From: Bacteroidales bacterium
GTDB taxonomy: Bacteria > Bacteroidota > Bacteroidia > Bacteroidales > Marinilabiliaceae
DNA: 64,000 bases
Direction of reading: 5' to 3'
Assembly (NCBI GenBank): GCA_022768325.1
Contig: JALEMI010000053.1
Coordinates: 62,001-126,000, forward strand
In this document: in pieces, positions 47,000 to 56,431 of the stretch
Numbering within the stretch: position 1 is the stretch's first letter
How the letters are laid out: every line of letters starts with the position of its first letter
Position numbers and translations under genes: made by a program
The notes under the pieces: generated by a model
Seen by the model: the letters and a program-made list of their open reading frames with translations, nothing else
Database searches by the model: none
What the model was told of the DNA's origin: nothing

Positions 47000-49144
47000 A
47001 TGAAAAATCCTCTTGACCGCAGAATTACAGCGGCATTATTCACGGTAGCAGCACTAACTACGTCTACGTCAACCATAGCACAGTCGTCACGTTCACGCCG
47101 TCAAATTGTAGTGGCCGTAGCCGATACAGCCAAAGCCATTGAGGCCGACACCCTGCAAGACGTGGTGGTCACGTCGGCAGGCGTGACCCGCCGCCTATCG
47201 CAGAAACAGGCGGGCGCTGAGAAGATTGACATGAAAGAGCTGTCCAGCCTCCCCGCCATCTTTGGCGAGCGCGACGTCATGAAGAGCATTCAGCTTCTGC
47301 CCGGCGTTAAGAGCGACGGCGACGGCTCCAGTGGTTATCAGGTGCGTGGCGGCACAACGTCGCAAAACATTGTCCTGCTCGACAATGCCATTGTCTATAA
47401 CTCTGGCCACCTGATGGGTCTTTTCTCGTCGTTCAACGACGATGCCCTTGCCGCCGCCACTCTTTATAAAGGTAACAGCCCCGCAAGGCTCGGAGGCGGT
47501 GTCTCATCGGTGTTCGAGATTGGTACGCGCCAAGGCAACCTCTTCTCTCATCGATTCTCGGCGGGCGTAGGTCTGCTGGCCGCGCGTTGCATCGCCGAGG
47601 GCCCCATCCGTGAGGGCGAAGCCTCTTACCTCGTGGCCGCAAGGCGTTCTTACCTCGATTTGTTCCTCCGCATGACGGACAATTACAGCGATACGAAGCT
47701 CAATTTCTATGACGTGAACGCCAAGGTGGCTTGGAGGCTCGGTCAGAAGGACAATATCTCGCTTTCATTCATCCGCACGTCCGACGAGATGGAGATGCTC
47801 CACGCCCTGTCTATGGAGTGGGCCAACATGGCGGCATCGCTCCGATGGTTCCACACCTTTTCGCCCGATGTCTTCCTCACAACGTGGGTGACAGCCTCCA
47901 AGTTCAATAGCGACGCGGGCATGAAGATGGCCTCCGATGCCTACACCATCAACGGTTTCGTGCGCCATGCGGCCATTAACGCCAATCTCAACTGGACGCC
48001 ATCGTCCGCCCACCGTGTCCAGGCAGGATGGCAGAGCCAACTCGTAAACCTCCGTTCTGCCGAGTGGGAAGCACCACCAGTGAAGGAGAAGGAGCAACGC
48101 AGCGCATGGCAAAACGACTTCTGGCTGCAAGACGATTGGAAACCAACCGACAACCTCGAAATCGGTGCCGGTCTGCGCGTCAACGTCTTCACAGTCCTCG
48201 GTGGACCTCAATATTATGAGGTTGACGAGGATGGAGAAATAGTCAAACGATATGAAACGAGCAGGGGCGAGAATTTCAAGACCAGGGCTTACTTCGAGCC
48301 GCGTCTCAATGTCAATCTGACCATCTCCGACGAGCTGAGCTTCCGCGCCGCATACTCCAGGACGACGCAGAACATCCACGCCATTCGCACCAGCACGGCA
48401 ACAGCCATGCCCATTGACCGATACACCATGACGAGCAACCTCATCCGCCCCATGGTGGCCAATCAGGCAAGCCTCGGCGTCACCGTTGCCACCGACCGTC
48501 ATGACTACGACCTCTCCGCAGAGGTCTACTACAAGCTCATTGACCATGTCTACGACTATCGCGACGGAATGTCCTGGATGTCATGGATTGAGATGGAGCG
48601 ACTTGTCCTCGGCGGTAAGGGCCGCTCCTACGGCGCGGAGCTGTGCCTCCATAAGAACGAAGGCCCTCTTAAAGGCTGGATCTCATACACGCTCAGCTGG
48701 TCTGAGAACAAGATTCCGGGCATCAGCAATGGCGACTGGTACACGGCTTCCAACGACAGGCGTCACGACTTCTCCGTCGTCACGACCTACGCCCTCAACA
48801 AGGCATGGGAGCTCTCCGCCGCATGGGTCTTCAATACAGGTCAGGCACTCACAGCCCCAAGCGCAAAATATGACATCAACGGCGAGACATATTATTACTA
48901 CGCCTCCCGAAATGGCTATCGCGCCCCGGCGTACCACCGCCTCGACATCTCGGCATCCCACAAGAAGCAGCTCTCTGCTAAAGTAGAAAGGCAGATCAGC
49001 TTCGGCTTCTACAACCTCTACAACAGAAAGAACCCCTATATGGTCATCTTTGAGAACGACGACGACAAGCCATCGGGTACCAAGGCCACCAAAGTATCTC
49101 TTTTTGGAATTGTCCCGTCAATTTCTTACCTTGTGAAATTTTAA
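47000..49144 (+). CDS. TonB-dependent receptor (DUF4249-associated type)
   Basis: 714 residues. Signal peptide (about 1-27), a TonB-box-like/plug region (DTLQDVVVTSAGVTRRLS; GERDVMKSIQLLPGVKSDGDGSSGYQVRGGTTSQNIVLLDNA), then a 22-strand barrel ending in a C-terminal aromatic strand (SISYLVKF). No carboxypeptidase-like N-terminal extension is present. The DUF4249 lipoprotein gene lies 29 nt downstream and an AraC regulator after it. This receptor-DUF4249 pairing is recurrent in Bacteroidetes. The ligand is unknown. Confidence 0.92.
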   Translation: MKNPLDRRITAALFTVAALTTSTSTIAQSSRSRRQIVVAVADTAKAIEADTLQDVVVTSAGVTRRLSQKQAGAEKIDMKELSSLPAIFGERDVMKSIQLLPGVKSDGDGSSGYQVRGGTTSQNIVLLDNAIVYNSGHLMGLFSSFNDDALAAATLYKGNSPARLGGGVSSVFEIGTRQGNLFSHRFSAGVGLLAARCIAEGPIREGEASYLVAARRSYLDLFLRMTDNYSDTKLNFYDVNAKVAWRLGQKDNISLSFIRTSDEMEMLHALSMEWANMAASLRWFHTFSPDVFLTTWVTASKFNSDAGMKMASDAYTINGFVRHAAINANLNWTPSSAHRVQAGWQSQLVNLRSAEWEAPPVKEKEQRSAWQNDFWLQDDWKPTDNLEIGAGLRVNVFTVLGGPQYYEVDEDGEIVKRYETSRGENFKTRAYFEPRLNVNLTISDELSFRAAYSRTTQNIHAIRTSTATAMPIDRYTMTSNLIRPMVANQASLGVTVATDRHDYDLSAEVYYKLIDHVYDYRDGMSWMSWIEMERLVLGGKGRSYGAELCLHKNEGPLKGWISYTLSWSENKIPGISNGDWYTASNDRRHDFSVVTTYALNKAWELSAAWVFNTGQALTAPSAKYDINGETYYYYASRNGYRAPAYHRLDISASHKKQLSAKVERQISFGFYNLYNRKNPYMVIFENDDDKPSGTKATKVSLFGIVPSISYLVKF

Positions 49145-49173
49145 ATCCTTAGGTTTCTTAATTACAGAAAACA

Positions 49174-50028
49174 ATGAGAGCGTTTGTAAGATTAATCATC
49201 GCCATCGTCAACGTGATTGTGGCTTTCATCCTGACCACCGCTTGCACCGAAGAGCTTGACTTCGAGTACGACAGCGTTGCGCCAATGATTAATATCGAGG
49301 CCAAGGTCTCCGCCTCAGGCAGCCGTGTGGTGGTGACAACCTCGCGCGACGTGACCGACCCCTCGCACGACCACTATGTGGACGACGCGCAAATCTCCCT
49401 CCTCTGCCCCGATGGCAAGAGCATACTCCTCCAGCCTGCTGGCAATGGCGAGTACGTGGCCGACGGAATCGATGCCTTCGAGGGCGGTGTCTACGCCTTC
49501 TCCGCGCAAATTGGTGAGCAGACCTTCGTTGCCTTCGACACCATGGGCATCGCGCCCCAAAACATTAAGTACGATTTCATCTGGGAGAAGGTCATGGGCA
49601 TGGATTACGTCTCGCTCCGATACGGTCTCACCGTCCCTTCCGACAGCCTCTCTTTCTACATGACGCAGGTATACCGCAATGGTGCGCCCTACAAATGGGA
49701 GGTCTTCAATAGCTACACGCGCGACGAGGATATGAAAATCAAGGGCCGTTGCATCTGCTTCTCGACCGACGATGTCGAGGGTAAGGAGAACTCGCGCCCT
49801 CAAGACGTAATCCACGATGGCGACCTGGTTGAAATCTACATATCAGGAATCAGCCGCCGCACCTACGATTACATGGCCGCGCTTGCCAATAGCGGCTCTA
49901 CGTGTGCCAATCCTAAGTGGCAATATTCCGGCGGCGATGCCCTGGGCTTCTTCTCCGCTCTTGGCGAAGTGAAACTCGCTCCCATAACGTTCAACATCAA
50001 GAATGTAGGGACCGAATGGGATTATTAA
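49174..50028 (+). CDS. DUF4249 family lipoprotein
   Basis: 284 residues. Lipoprotein signal with the sequence AFILTTACTEEL, then a beta-rich DUF4249 region (INIEAKVSASGSRVVVTTSRDV; ISLLCPDGKSILLQPAGNGEYVADG). DUF4249 proteins are almost always encoded beside a TonB-dependent receptor and are presumed surface-exposed ligand-binding partners, analogous to SusD. Same operon as the receptor (29 nt) and the AraC gene (14 nt downstream). Confidence 0.88.
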   Translation: MRAFVRLIIAIVNVIVAFILTTACTEELDFEYDSVAPMINIEAKVSASGSRVVVTTSRDVTDPSHDHYVDDAQISLLCPDGKSILLQPAGNGEYVADGIDAFEGGVYAFSAQIGEQTFVAFDTMGIAPQNIKYDFIWEKVMGMDYVSLRYGLTVPSDSLSFYMTQVYRNGAPYKWEVFNSYTRDEDMKIKGRCICFSTDDVEGKENSRPQDVIHDGDLVEIYISGISRRTYDYMAALANSGSTCANPKWQYSGGDALGFFSALGEVKLAPITFNIKNVGTEWDY

Positions 50029-50042
50029 GCTAATGTTCGATT

Positions 50043-51026
50043 ATGCTCGACCTCAATTATAGGTGTGGCTCGGAGGAGTCGTATGTAAGTTTCGATTCTT
50101 TCATTAACCTCGACGGATGCAATGCCGCCGACACAAAGGTTATCAAGAAAGACGGCAGCCTCTGCACCCTGACGGAGCGCAATTACCACGACTTCACATA
50201 CGCCCGTCAGCACATGGTTGTCACGAAGCCTTTTGAAGTGGACATCTGCCATCGCGCCACACACCCATACTTCATCTTGACGGCACTCACGCAAGGCTGC
50301 ATCGCCAAGAGGGGTATCTTGGACCTCGACTGCAGCGTAGGCGACGCCCAGTTGAGCCTCGACACGGGTTATACCTCAAAATGGAGCGTCGACAAGGTGG
50401 GCCGTGTGACGCAGGAGATGATAATCCTCCCCTTCTCGTTCATCGAGCGCATGGAGGAGCGTTATCCCGAGGTCTTCGGCAAAATGGCGACTGCCATGAG
50501 GTCGGGCAATATGGACGAGCGAAACGTAATCTCAAAACGGTTGGACGGCAAGACGTTGCGCTTCCTCTCCGACATTGGGCACAGCGAGGTGCTGGGCAAT
50601 ACCGCCACGGACTTCGTGGAGCACAAGATGCTGCACATCCTCTCGCCCTCGCTCTACAGCTTCGTGGGGCTCGAAGCCGCCAATCTGGCCACAATCCCCA
50701 TGCGCGACAAGATGCACGACGCGAAGCAGATTGTCGAGGAGAGGCTCGCCACGCCTCCCAGCATTGCGGAGCTCGCCTCCATGGTCGGCACCAACGAGTG
50801 CACCCTCAAGAGCGCGTTCCGTAAGGAGTTCGGTGAGACCGTCTTCGGCCTCATCTTCCGTCTCCGCATGGAGAAGGCGGCAAAGCTCATCATGCGTGGC
50901 GACTTGCCCATGACCGACATCGCGCTGAGCCTCGGCTACGACTATCCCAGCCACTTCACCTCGGCCTTCCGCCGCTTCTACGGCCAGTCGCCCACAGAAT
51001 TCAGAATGTCACACGTAAGGGGGTAA
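50043..51026 (+). CDS. AraC-family transcriptional regulator
   Basis: 327 residues. The C-terminal ~100 residues hold two helix-turn-helix units: PSIAELASMVGTNECTLKSAFRKEFGETVFGLIFRLRMEKA and LPMTDIALSLGYDYPSHFTSAFRRFYGQSPTEFR. The N-terminal part (about 220 residues) is an unassigned sensor domain like those of Fe-regulated AraC proteins of the PchR group. It starts 14 nt after the DUF4249 gene, so it probably regulates the receptor operon it belongs to. The PchR comparison is a resemblance in layout, not proof of iron sensing. Confidence 0.9.
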   Translation: MLDLNYRCGSEESYVSFDSFINLDGCNAADTKVIKKDGSLCTLTERNYHDFTYARQHMVVTKPFEVDICHRATHPYFILTALTQGCIAKRGILDLDCSVGDAQLSLDTGYTSKWSVDKVGRVTQEMIILPFSFIERMEERYPEVFGKMATAMRSGNMDERNVISKRLDGKTLRFLSDIGHSEVLGNTATDFVEHKMLHILSPSLYSFVGLEAANLATIPMRDKMHDAKQIVEERLATPPSIAELASMVGTNECTLKSAFRKEFGETVFGLIFRLRMEKAAKLIMRGDLPMTDIALSLGYDYPSHFTSAFRRFYGQSPTEFRMSHVRG

Positions 51027-51166
51027 CACACCGCGTGAGAAACGGATGGTCGCCTAACCCATCCACATCTTCACAAGCAACATCTCACATGAACGCCCCA
51101 CCCGGCAGGGTGCTAATCCCCCTCAGGGTGGAGGCTACCGGCTAAACGCTTCTCAATCATAGAATC

Positions 51167-51209
51167 TCCGCCAAACGTTTTTGTGCGACAGCCCGAAATG
51201 TTTGGCGGA
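51167..51209. repeat. Inverted repeat downstream of the AraC gene
   Basis: TCCGCCAAAC and GTTTGGCGGA are perfect 10-bp arms around a 23-nt loop. No T-run follows, so it is not a standard terminator. The rest of 51027-51263 holds nothing recognised. Confidence 0.55.
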
Positions 51210-51263
51210 AATTGTTTGTGTGTCAAGACACTTCCCCTCTTTCTCCACGCACCGAACCACCAC

Positions 51264-51565
51264 ACAGCAACACATGAGCGACGGCTCTCTACTCTGCACG
51301 GGCGAGGGAAACCCCGACTGAAACAGCTCCGCCCCACACGGCGCAGGGCGTGTAATGAGCCGCACACAAGCCTACGCCCAGAATAAAATGGAGGACTTTC
51401 AAGCGGACATGAGCGGCATATACTCAGAAAGCGTCAACGACTTCTCTCTCGACGAGTCACCCATGACATATAAGCCAACGGAGGAGATAATGTCCAACTT
51501 TTCCCCCACCGCAACCATCAACATCACTACGCCACCCAACACTCAACTTCAAGGCATCCAAATAA
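51264..51565 (+). pseudogene. rtcB: 3' remnant of an RtcB RNA ligase gene
   Basis: Read from about 51264 in the frame of ATG 51274, the translation gives MSDGSLLCTGEGNPD, a TGA stop, then NSSAPHGAGRVMSRTQAY and the C-terminal part with LDESPMTYKPTEEIM. RtcB has a conserved GKGN-D-W-N-x-SAPHGAGRxMSR block here, so TGA replaces the Trp codon TGG. Near the end a +1 shift restores the usual terminal sequence (LNFKASK, stop at 51563-51565). The upstream ~370 codons are missing. RtcB joins 2',3'-cyclic phosphate and 5'-OH RNA ends; this copy cannot be functional. Confidence 0.75.
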
Positions 51566-51627
51566 AAGAAGCCTCTCCCCCACCCCTCGCCCCACACGAC
51601 AGTCATTATAGTATTACCCTTTTTTAT

Positions 51628-51635
51628 TAACTTCG
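51628..51635 (+). promoter_or_regulatory. -7-like box of the GNAT gene
   Basis: TAACTTCG, one mismatch to TAnnTTTG, 28 nt before the start codon. Confidence 0.3.
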
Positions 51636-51663
51636 TGTTCAATAAAAAACACGCGGACTAATC

Positions 51664-52233
51664 ATGCCCAATCACCTATACCTGACAAGAATAGGGACCA
51701 GAGACCCACGTTTCGACCCATCGATGGAACTAATGAACAGCACATTCCCCGACAGCGAGCGTCGCCATGAGGACGAACTCCGAGGGATAGTGGAGGTAAA
51801 CCCAATATTTGCGTTCAACGTCATCATGGACGAGGGTCAACGGGCGGGCTTCATCACCACCTGGAACTTCGGGAAGTTCATCTACGTGGAGCATTTCGCC
51901 GTAGAGCCAAAGTTTCGCGGTCATGGCATAGGGATGCTGACTATCCGCGCGTTGCAGTCCTCGTCAGCCCTGCCGATAGTGCTCGAAGTTGAGCCGCAGG
52001 ACACGTCGGACACGGCTGCCCGTCGCATAAACTTCTACCAAAGGGCTGGATTCAACCTCTGGGCGACGCCATACTCACAACCGTCGTACGGCAAGGGTAA
52101 GACGTCGTTGCCAATGGCACTCATGGCCTATCAACTTGAAGAGACGCCAGAATGTACACAAATTGTCAAGGCGATACTCTACAAGAATGTCTATAAAGTT
52201 AAAAGTATAGACATCCCACACGCCATTTTTTAA
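51664..52233 (+). CDS. GNAT-family N-acetyltransferase
   Basis: 189 residues. A single GNAT domain: IYVEHFAVEPKFRGHGIGMLTIRAL contains the acetyl-CoA pyrophosphate loop (R/Q-x-x-G-x-G/A), followed by VLEVEPQDTSDTAARRINFYQRAGF. The C-terminal ~40 residues are less conserved. Substrate unknown. It is separated from the next gene by a promoter and appears monocistronic. Confidence 0.85.
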   Translation: MPNHLYLTRIGTRDPRFDPSMELMNSTFPDSERRHEDELRGIVEVNPIFAFNVIMDEGQRAGFITTWNFGKFIYVEHFAVEPKFRGHGIGMLTIRALQSSSALPIVLEVEPQDTSDTAARRINFYQRAGFNLWATPYSQPSYGKGKTSLPMALMAYQLEETPECTQIVKAILYKNVYKVKSIDIPHAIF

Positions 52234-52266
52234 GACACCAAAACACTTCCACCCCTCATTTGTCGC

Positions 52267-52274
52267 TATATTTG
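52267..52274 (+). promoter_or_regulatory. -7 box of the PPi-PEPCK gene
   Basis: TATATTTG, exact consensus, inside the small palindrome GCTA-TATTTG-TAGC. The start codon is 74 nt downstream. Confidence 0.55.
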
Positions 52275-52299
52275 TAGCAACAAGAACCCAATTCGAGGC

Positions 52300-52312
52300 G
52301 GGACCAGGTCCC
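52300..52312 (+). promoter_or_regulatory. Perfect palindrome in the PPi-PEPCK leader
   Basis: GGGACC-A-GGTCCC: 6-bp arms around one base, located between the promoter and the coding region. As a DNA site it could be an operator; as RNA a one-base loop is too tight, so the DNA reading is preferred. Confidence 0.4.
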
Positions 52313-52348
52313 CAAAAACTATGCCGCCTCAAAACACAATAGACGAAA

Positions 52349-55300
52349 ATGAAAGAAAAGAGCCAAAAGGAGAAAGCCGTCTGCAAAGACAGGCGAGAAA
52401 TGATTGAATACATCAATCTGCAGCTCGCAGCTCTTGGTCAGCCCACATTCCAAGACAACGCCGAGAGCGAGGTCACACTGGCCAACGCCAAGTTCATGGA
52501 CCTCACCAAAGACCTGGTCAACAGCTACCGCGAGAAGACGCGCCTCCTGGGGCAGCACCTGTGTCCCGTGGACCAACGCATCCAGAGCTTCATCGACGAC
52601 TACCTGAAAGACGTCAAGTCGCCCGACCAGTGCAAGCTGCCGACAGAGTCGCTCATCCTTAGCCAGAAAGGCCTCGCAAGGGAGCTGAGCCTCCCACCCA
52701 ACTCAAACTCCTTCTTTGGCAAATACGTCTCCACCTACCGCGTTAAGCAGGGCATCTTGAACAACCCCCTTAACGACAAGCGCACAACAAAAGGGACGTT
52801 CCACATAGCCGAGGGCGGCCTCCCCATCCCCGTAGACAAGAAAGCCGTCCCCAAGGTGGCTTTCGCCCGAATGCTCGAAGTGGCTCTGCACCCAACGGGC
52901 GACATCAACATCCTACCCTTCACGTCCAATCAGCCCGAGAAAGCGCACACCATGGTGACGCTTCTTGTGCGCCCCATTGTCGTCCCCGAAGTGCCGGGCG
53001 TAATGACGCGCCGCAGCATGGAGATTCACCTCTTTGCCCCGGGCAGCCTCGTCAGCTCCCTCGACTTCGTTGAGACCGTATTCGGCAACGCTGGAGACCC
53101 CACCCTGCCCAACAACGACGCGGCTCTCGACATCGACCACTGGACAGGCCACACGGGCTGCATAATCTTCGCTCCCCAACTTCTCCAGCTTAAGAAAAAA
53201 GACCTGGGCCTGCCCCACTACGACAACGCCACCGAGCGTCAACGCGCTGAGGGTATGTGCTGGCGCGACGAGAGCGAGCTTTACAACGACGGCAGCTCCT
53301 TCAAGGTTACTGCCCGCGACGAGCGTGGCGTAGTGGTCACACTCATTGCCGACAACTATTTCGGATACGCCAAGAAGGAGATCAAGACCGAGATAAACTA
53401 CTCGGCCAACCTCTTCGGCCTTGCCGAGGAGGAACATGCCGGCGGCGCAATAGCTTTCTCGCGCTCCATCATGTCAGACGACATCATCGGCGAACTCTAC
53501 TCCAACAAGCAAGACGGCCTCTACACCTTCGAAGAGGCCATGTCGCTCCTGGGCGACCGCGTCGAGATAAACCCCGACGGCTATGCGGTGGACAAGAAGT
53601 ATCCGCAAGTGATATACATCCCAGAGAACGCCGACATCCACATCGAGCAGACCATAATATCGTGGATGCACAACGGTCAGGAGAAGACCCTACCGCTCAG
53701 CCCCGAAAAGATATACATCCACCCGTCGGGCAACAAGTTCCAGTTGGCAAAGCACCCGCAGCAGCCTCTGTGGCGCATCATCAACACGTCGCCCGAAGGA
53801 ATGCTGTGCCACAAGCCTTGCACGGTGTCCGGTGGCGGCAAGAGCGAAATCTCCAAGTCGATGCAGAACGCCATCATCTACGGCCCGTTCAACATCGTGA
53901 ACCTTGAAGAGGACTTCCGCAAAGCCGACGAGATAATCAACCACGACTACACCAACCGATGGAAGCACGTAGATGCGGACGCTAAGCCAAGCCGCACCTT
54001 CCTGAGCAACAAGAGAGCCTTAGGCTCAGCTGTCAAGCTCTTGACACCGTCGGATATGTACAGCGACGAGTACAACGAATGGCTCAGAAGCATACCTGAG
54101 CACATCCGCTCGCTGGTCCTCTTCGTGAAGCGTCTCTATCGCAACGAGAACGAAAAGGGCAACTGGAAGGATTACATGAGCGTCCAGATTATCAACGGCC
54201 GCCAAGGCACGACACTCATGTACAAGAACAAGCAGGTTATCGGTACCTACGTCCGCATAGGCTTCAACCCCGAGGGCAACTGGCTGCTGCATAAGCTTCG
54301 CTCCGACTTCGTGCCGAGCCTCAAGATACAGGTGGAGGACGACATCACGGCATCCGTCACCGTCCCAGCCACCAACATCCGCAACCTCAACCCACAGTTC
54401 AACAACCCAAGCGTCAAGCTCGTCGAGAACTGCGAGTTCCGCCTCTTCCAACGTCCCGACGAGGCAATAAACCGCGGATATGACAAAGAGGCCGAGGCCG
54501 ATATGTGCAAGCCGAACTCCTTCCTGACCAACTACGAGCCTCTGACGAAGAAAGACGCCCTGGCCCTGAAGGACGACGCCATAAACTTCGACCTCTACAC
54601 CCAGCCCGTCAAGGACCTCGTGAACGACTTCATCGAGACGGACGCAGATGAGTTCTTCGCCATCCCGAGCCACCCAAGGCTTGTGCGCGGCCTCCCAACC
54701 AAGAACCCCCGTTACCTCCAGTTCAACAAGAACTCTGTGGAGAACGTCAGCACATACGTTGCCGAGATTGGCGTACGCCTGCATCGCAAGATTGTAAGCA
54801 GCGAGCCAGTCGTCAACGTGGTGAACGCAGTAATGCCCGGCCGACGCAACAACCCCTCAGACCCCAAGAGCGGCATTCGTCCTCTGAGCGTATACAACCC
54901 CATCCACTACCAGGAGTTGCCCGAGCTCTTCATGGACTTCACGTGCTCTCTGACGGGCAAGTCGCCATCCACGACAGGTGCGGGAAGTGAGGGCGCATTG
55001 ACCAAGGCCCCGTTCAATATGCTCTGCACGACGACGGACCTGAACAACGCCCTGCTCTGCTTCATCTTGACGGGCTATCAGGGCTTCTCGACCGCCGCAG
55101 GCTACATTGGCAACACCCGTTTTGACCACGACATCTCAATCCTCATCCCCGAGATTTGGGCCCGCCTGGTGCCAGAGGACCGCGACGCAAACTTCTTGAT
55201 AAAGAACGGCTGCTTCGACAAGCTGGAGGACTTTGAGTATAACGGTCAGAAAGTATTGGCCAGCCGTCTTGGATACCGCATCAACGAGAACTTCGCGTTC

Positions 55301-55816
55301 CGATGCATGAACAGGCTCTTCGACGAGCCGCTCTCGGTATTCGACGAGAAGATGCTTAAACCCGAACTCCAGGGCATTGAGCAGTACGTTGACGGCATCA
55401 ACAACATTGTTGAGGCGCAACGCAAGGTGGCTCTCAAGTACTTTGAGGAGGGAAGCGTCGAGGCGGCAATCCCGCCATTAAAGGCTATCATCCACATCAT
55501 GGCATACGGCGAGTACGAGGGCAAGACGATAGACGACCCCGAGATTCGCAATATGTTCAACCGCGACTACGTGATAAACAGCGACTGGTATAAGGAGAGG
55601 CTCGTTGTCAAGCAGCAGCGCGACATCAAGCTCGCTCAGCGTCAGCTTGACTACATCACGTCGTTCCGCAACAGGCCTGAGAATGCCAATTGCATCAACG
55701 ATATGCGTATCGACTACAAGATCGCGAAGTTGAAGGAGCGTCTGCGTCACTTGGAGTCAGACGAGTACCTGAAGTCGCTCGTTGGCACGATAGGTGCTGA
55801 CCCTCTCTTCAAGTAG
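52349..55816 (+). CDS. PPi-type phosphoenolpyruvate carboxykinase (probable)
   Basis: 1155 residues, the size of PPi-dependent PEPCK (about 1100-1180), far longer than ATP- or GTP-PEPCK. PPi-PEPCK interconverts oxaloacetate plus PPi and PEP plus CO2 plus Pi. The sequence has PEPCK-like nucleotide/PPi-site glycine-rich motif VSGGGKSEISKSM (Ser494-Lys498), HTGCIIFAPQL with GLPHYDNATERQRAEG, NGRQGTT, and GKSPSTTGAGSEGALTKAPFN. No signal peptide; cytosolic. Strong promoter, palindromic leader and strong terminator; monocistronic. The assignment rests on recalled family motifs and length; an uncharacterised PEPCK-related protein is the alternative. Confidence 0.75.
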   Translation: MKEKSQKEKAVCKDRREMIEYINLQLAALGQPTFQDNAESEVTLANAKFMDLTKDLVNSYREKTRLLGQHLCPVDQRIQSFIDDYLKDVKSPDQCKLPTESLILSQKGLARELSLPPNSNSFFGKYVSTYRVKQGILNNPLNDKRTTKGTFHIAEGGLPIPVDKKAVPKVAFARMLEVALHPTGDINILPFTSNQPEKAHTMVTLLVRPIVVPEVPGVMTRRSMEIHLFAPGSLVSSLDFVETVFGNAGDPTLPNNDAALDIDHWTGHTGCIIFAPQLLQLKKKDLGLPHYDNATERQRAEGMCWRDESELYNDGSSFKVTARDERGVVVTLIADNYFGYAKKEIKTEINYSANLFGLAEEEHAGGAIAFSRSIMSDDIIGELYSNKQDGLYTFEEAMSLLGDRVEINPDGYAVDKKYPQVIYIPENADIHIEQTIISWMHNGQEKTLPLSPEKIYIHPSGNKFQLAKHPQQPLWRIINTSPEGMLCHKPCTVSGGGKSEISKSMQNAIIYGPFNIVNLEEDFRKADEIINHDYTNRWKHVDADAKPSRTFLSNKRALGSAVKLLTPSDMYSDEYNEWLRSIPEHIRSLVLFVKRLYRNENEKGNWKDYMSVQIINGRQGTTLMYKNKQVIGTYVRIGFNPEGNWLLHKLRSDFVPSLKIQVEDDITASVTVPATNIRNLNPQFNNPSVKLVENCEFRLFQRPDEAINRGYDKEAEADMCKPNSFLTNYEPLTKKDALALKDDAINFDLYTQPVKDLVNDFIETDADEFFAIPSHPRLVRGLPTKNPRYLQFNKNSVENVSTYVAEIGVRLHRKIVSSEPVVNVVNAVMPGRRNNPSDPKSGIRPLSVYNPIHYQELPELFMDFTCSLTGKSPSTTGAGSEGALTKAPFNMLCTTTDLNNALLCFILTGYQGFSTAAGYIGNTRFDHDISILIPEIWARLVPEDRDANFLIKNGCFDKLEDFEYNGQKVLASRLGYRINENFAFRCMNRLFDEPLSVFDEKMLKPELQGIEQYVDGINNIVEAQRKVALKYFEEGSVEAAIPPLKAIIHIMAYGEYEGKTIDDPEIRNMFNRDYVINSDWYKERLVVKQQRDIKLAQRQLDYITSFRNRPENANCINDMRIDYKIAKLKERLRHLESDEYLKSLVGTIGADPLFK

Positions 55817-55838
55817 AGATTCTACCCGCAAGTATAGC

Positions 55839-55873
55839 GCGAGGCTTTCTTAATTGAGAGCCTCGCTTTTTTT
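55839..55873 (+). terminator. Terminator of the PPi-PEPCK gene
   Basis: GCGAGGCT and AGCCTCGC perfect arms around a 12-nt loop, then T7. 23 nt after the stop. Confidence 0.92.
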
Positions 55874-55985
55874 ATTTCCCCGTTATTAAAGGAGGGGGTA
55901 TGGGGTTTAAAAGGGGAGGATTTGTTACGGGAAAGAGTGTTTTTACGGCGAAGATGCTGACAATATGAGTAAATTAGCGGGAGAA

Positions 55986-56312
55986 ATGAGAACAACTAAG
56001 AGGTATCGTTTTGTTGCGGCTATGGCGTTGTTGATGACGCTGATGGCTGTGAACATTGTGAAGGCGTTGCACTTTCACGATGCCTCTGAGTGTGCGCATC
56101 ATACGTGCGCAGAGGCTGGGGAAGGTTCTTCTTGCGACTCCTCGTGTTCGATATGTGATTTTGTTCTGCCTCCTTTTGTGGAGGCAAGTCCTTTAGAGGT
56201 TTCTTTTGAAAGTGCGTGTGTCGCGCCGCAGGATGCTCGGATATGCCAATTGGCATGGCAAGCGGAAGTGGCTGTGACATCGCTTAGGGCACCGCCTCAC
56301 CGCGCGGCTTGA
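55986..56312 (+). CDS. Small His/Cys-rich envelope protein
   Basis: 108 residues from ATG 55986 (115 if ATG 55965 is used). A signal-anchor helix (FVAAMALLMTLMAVNIVKA) is followed by HFHD, CAHHTC, a Ser/Cys-rich loop and CSICDF. The arrangement suggests metal binding outside the cytoplasm and resembles small Bacteroidetes proteins encoded before metal-type TonB receptors (DUF2946/DUF6769-like), though a family cannot be assigned firmly. The receptor gene follows after about 120 nt. Confidence 0.7.
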   Translation: MRTTKRYRFVAAMALLMTLMAVNIVKALHFHDASECAHHTCAEAGEGSSCDSSCSICDFVLPPFVEASPLEVSFESACVAPQDARICQLAWQAEVAVTSLRAPPHRAA

Positions 56313-56431
56313 CCTGGTGACTATTTGACACGTCTCGCCCCCGGCGATTCCATGAGCCTTTTGACGTGATGGGCTATGGGCGCGGTGTGCGTTGGACGTT
56401 GGTTTTCTTACAGTTTATTTTTCCCATTGGG

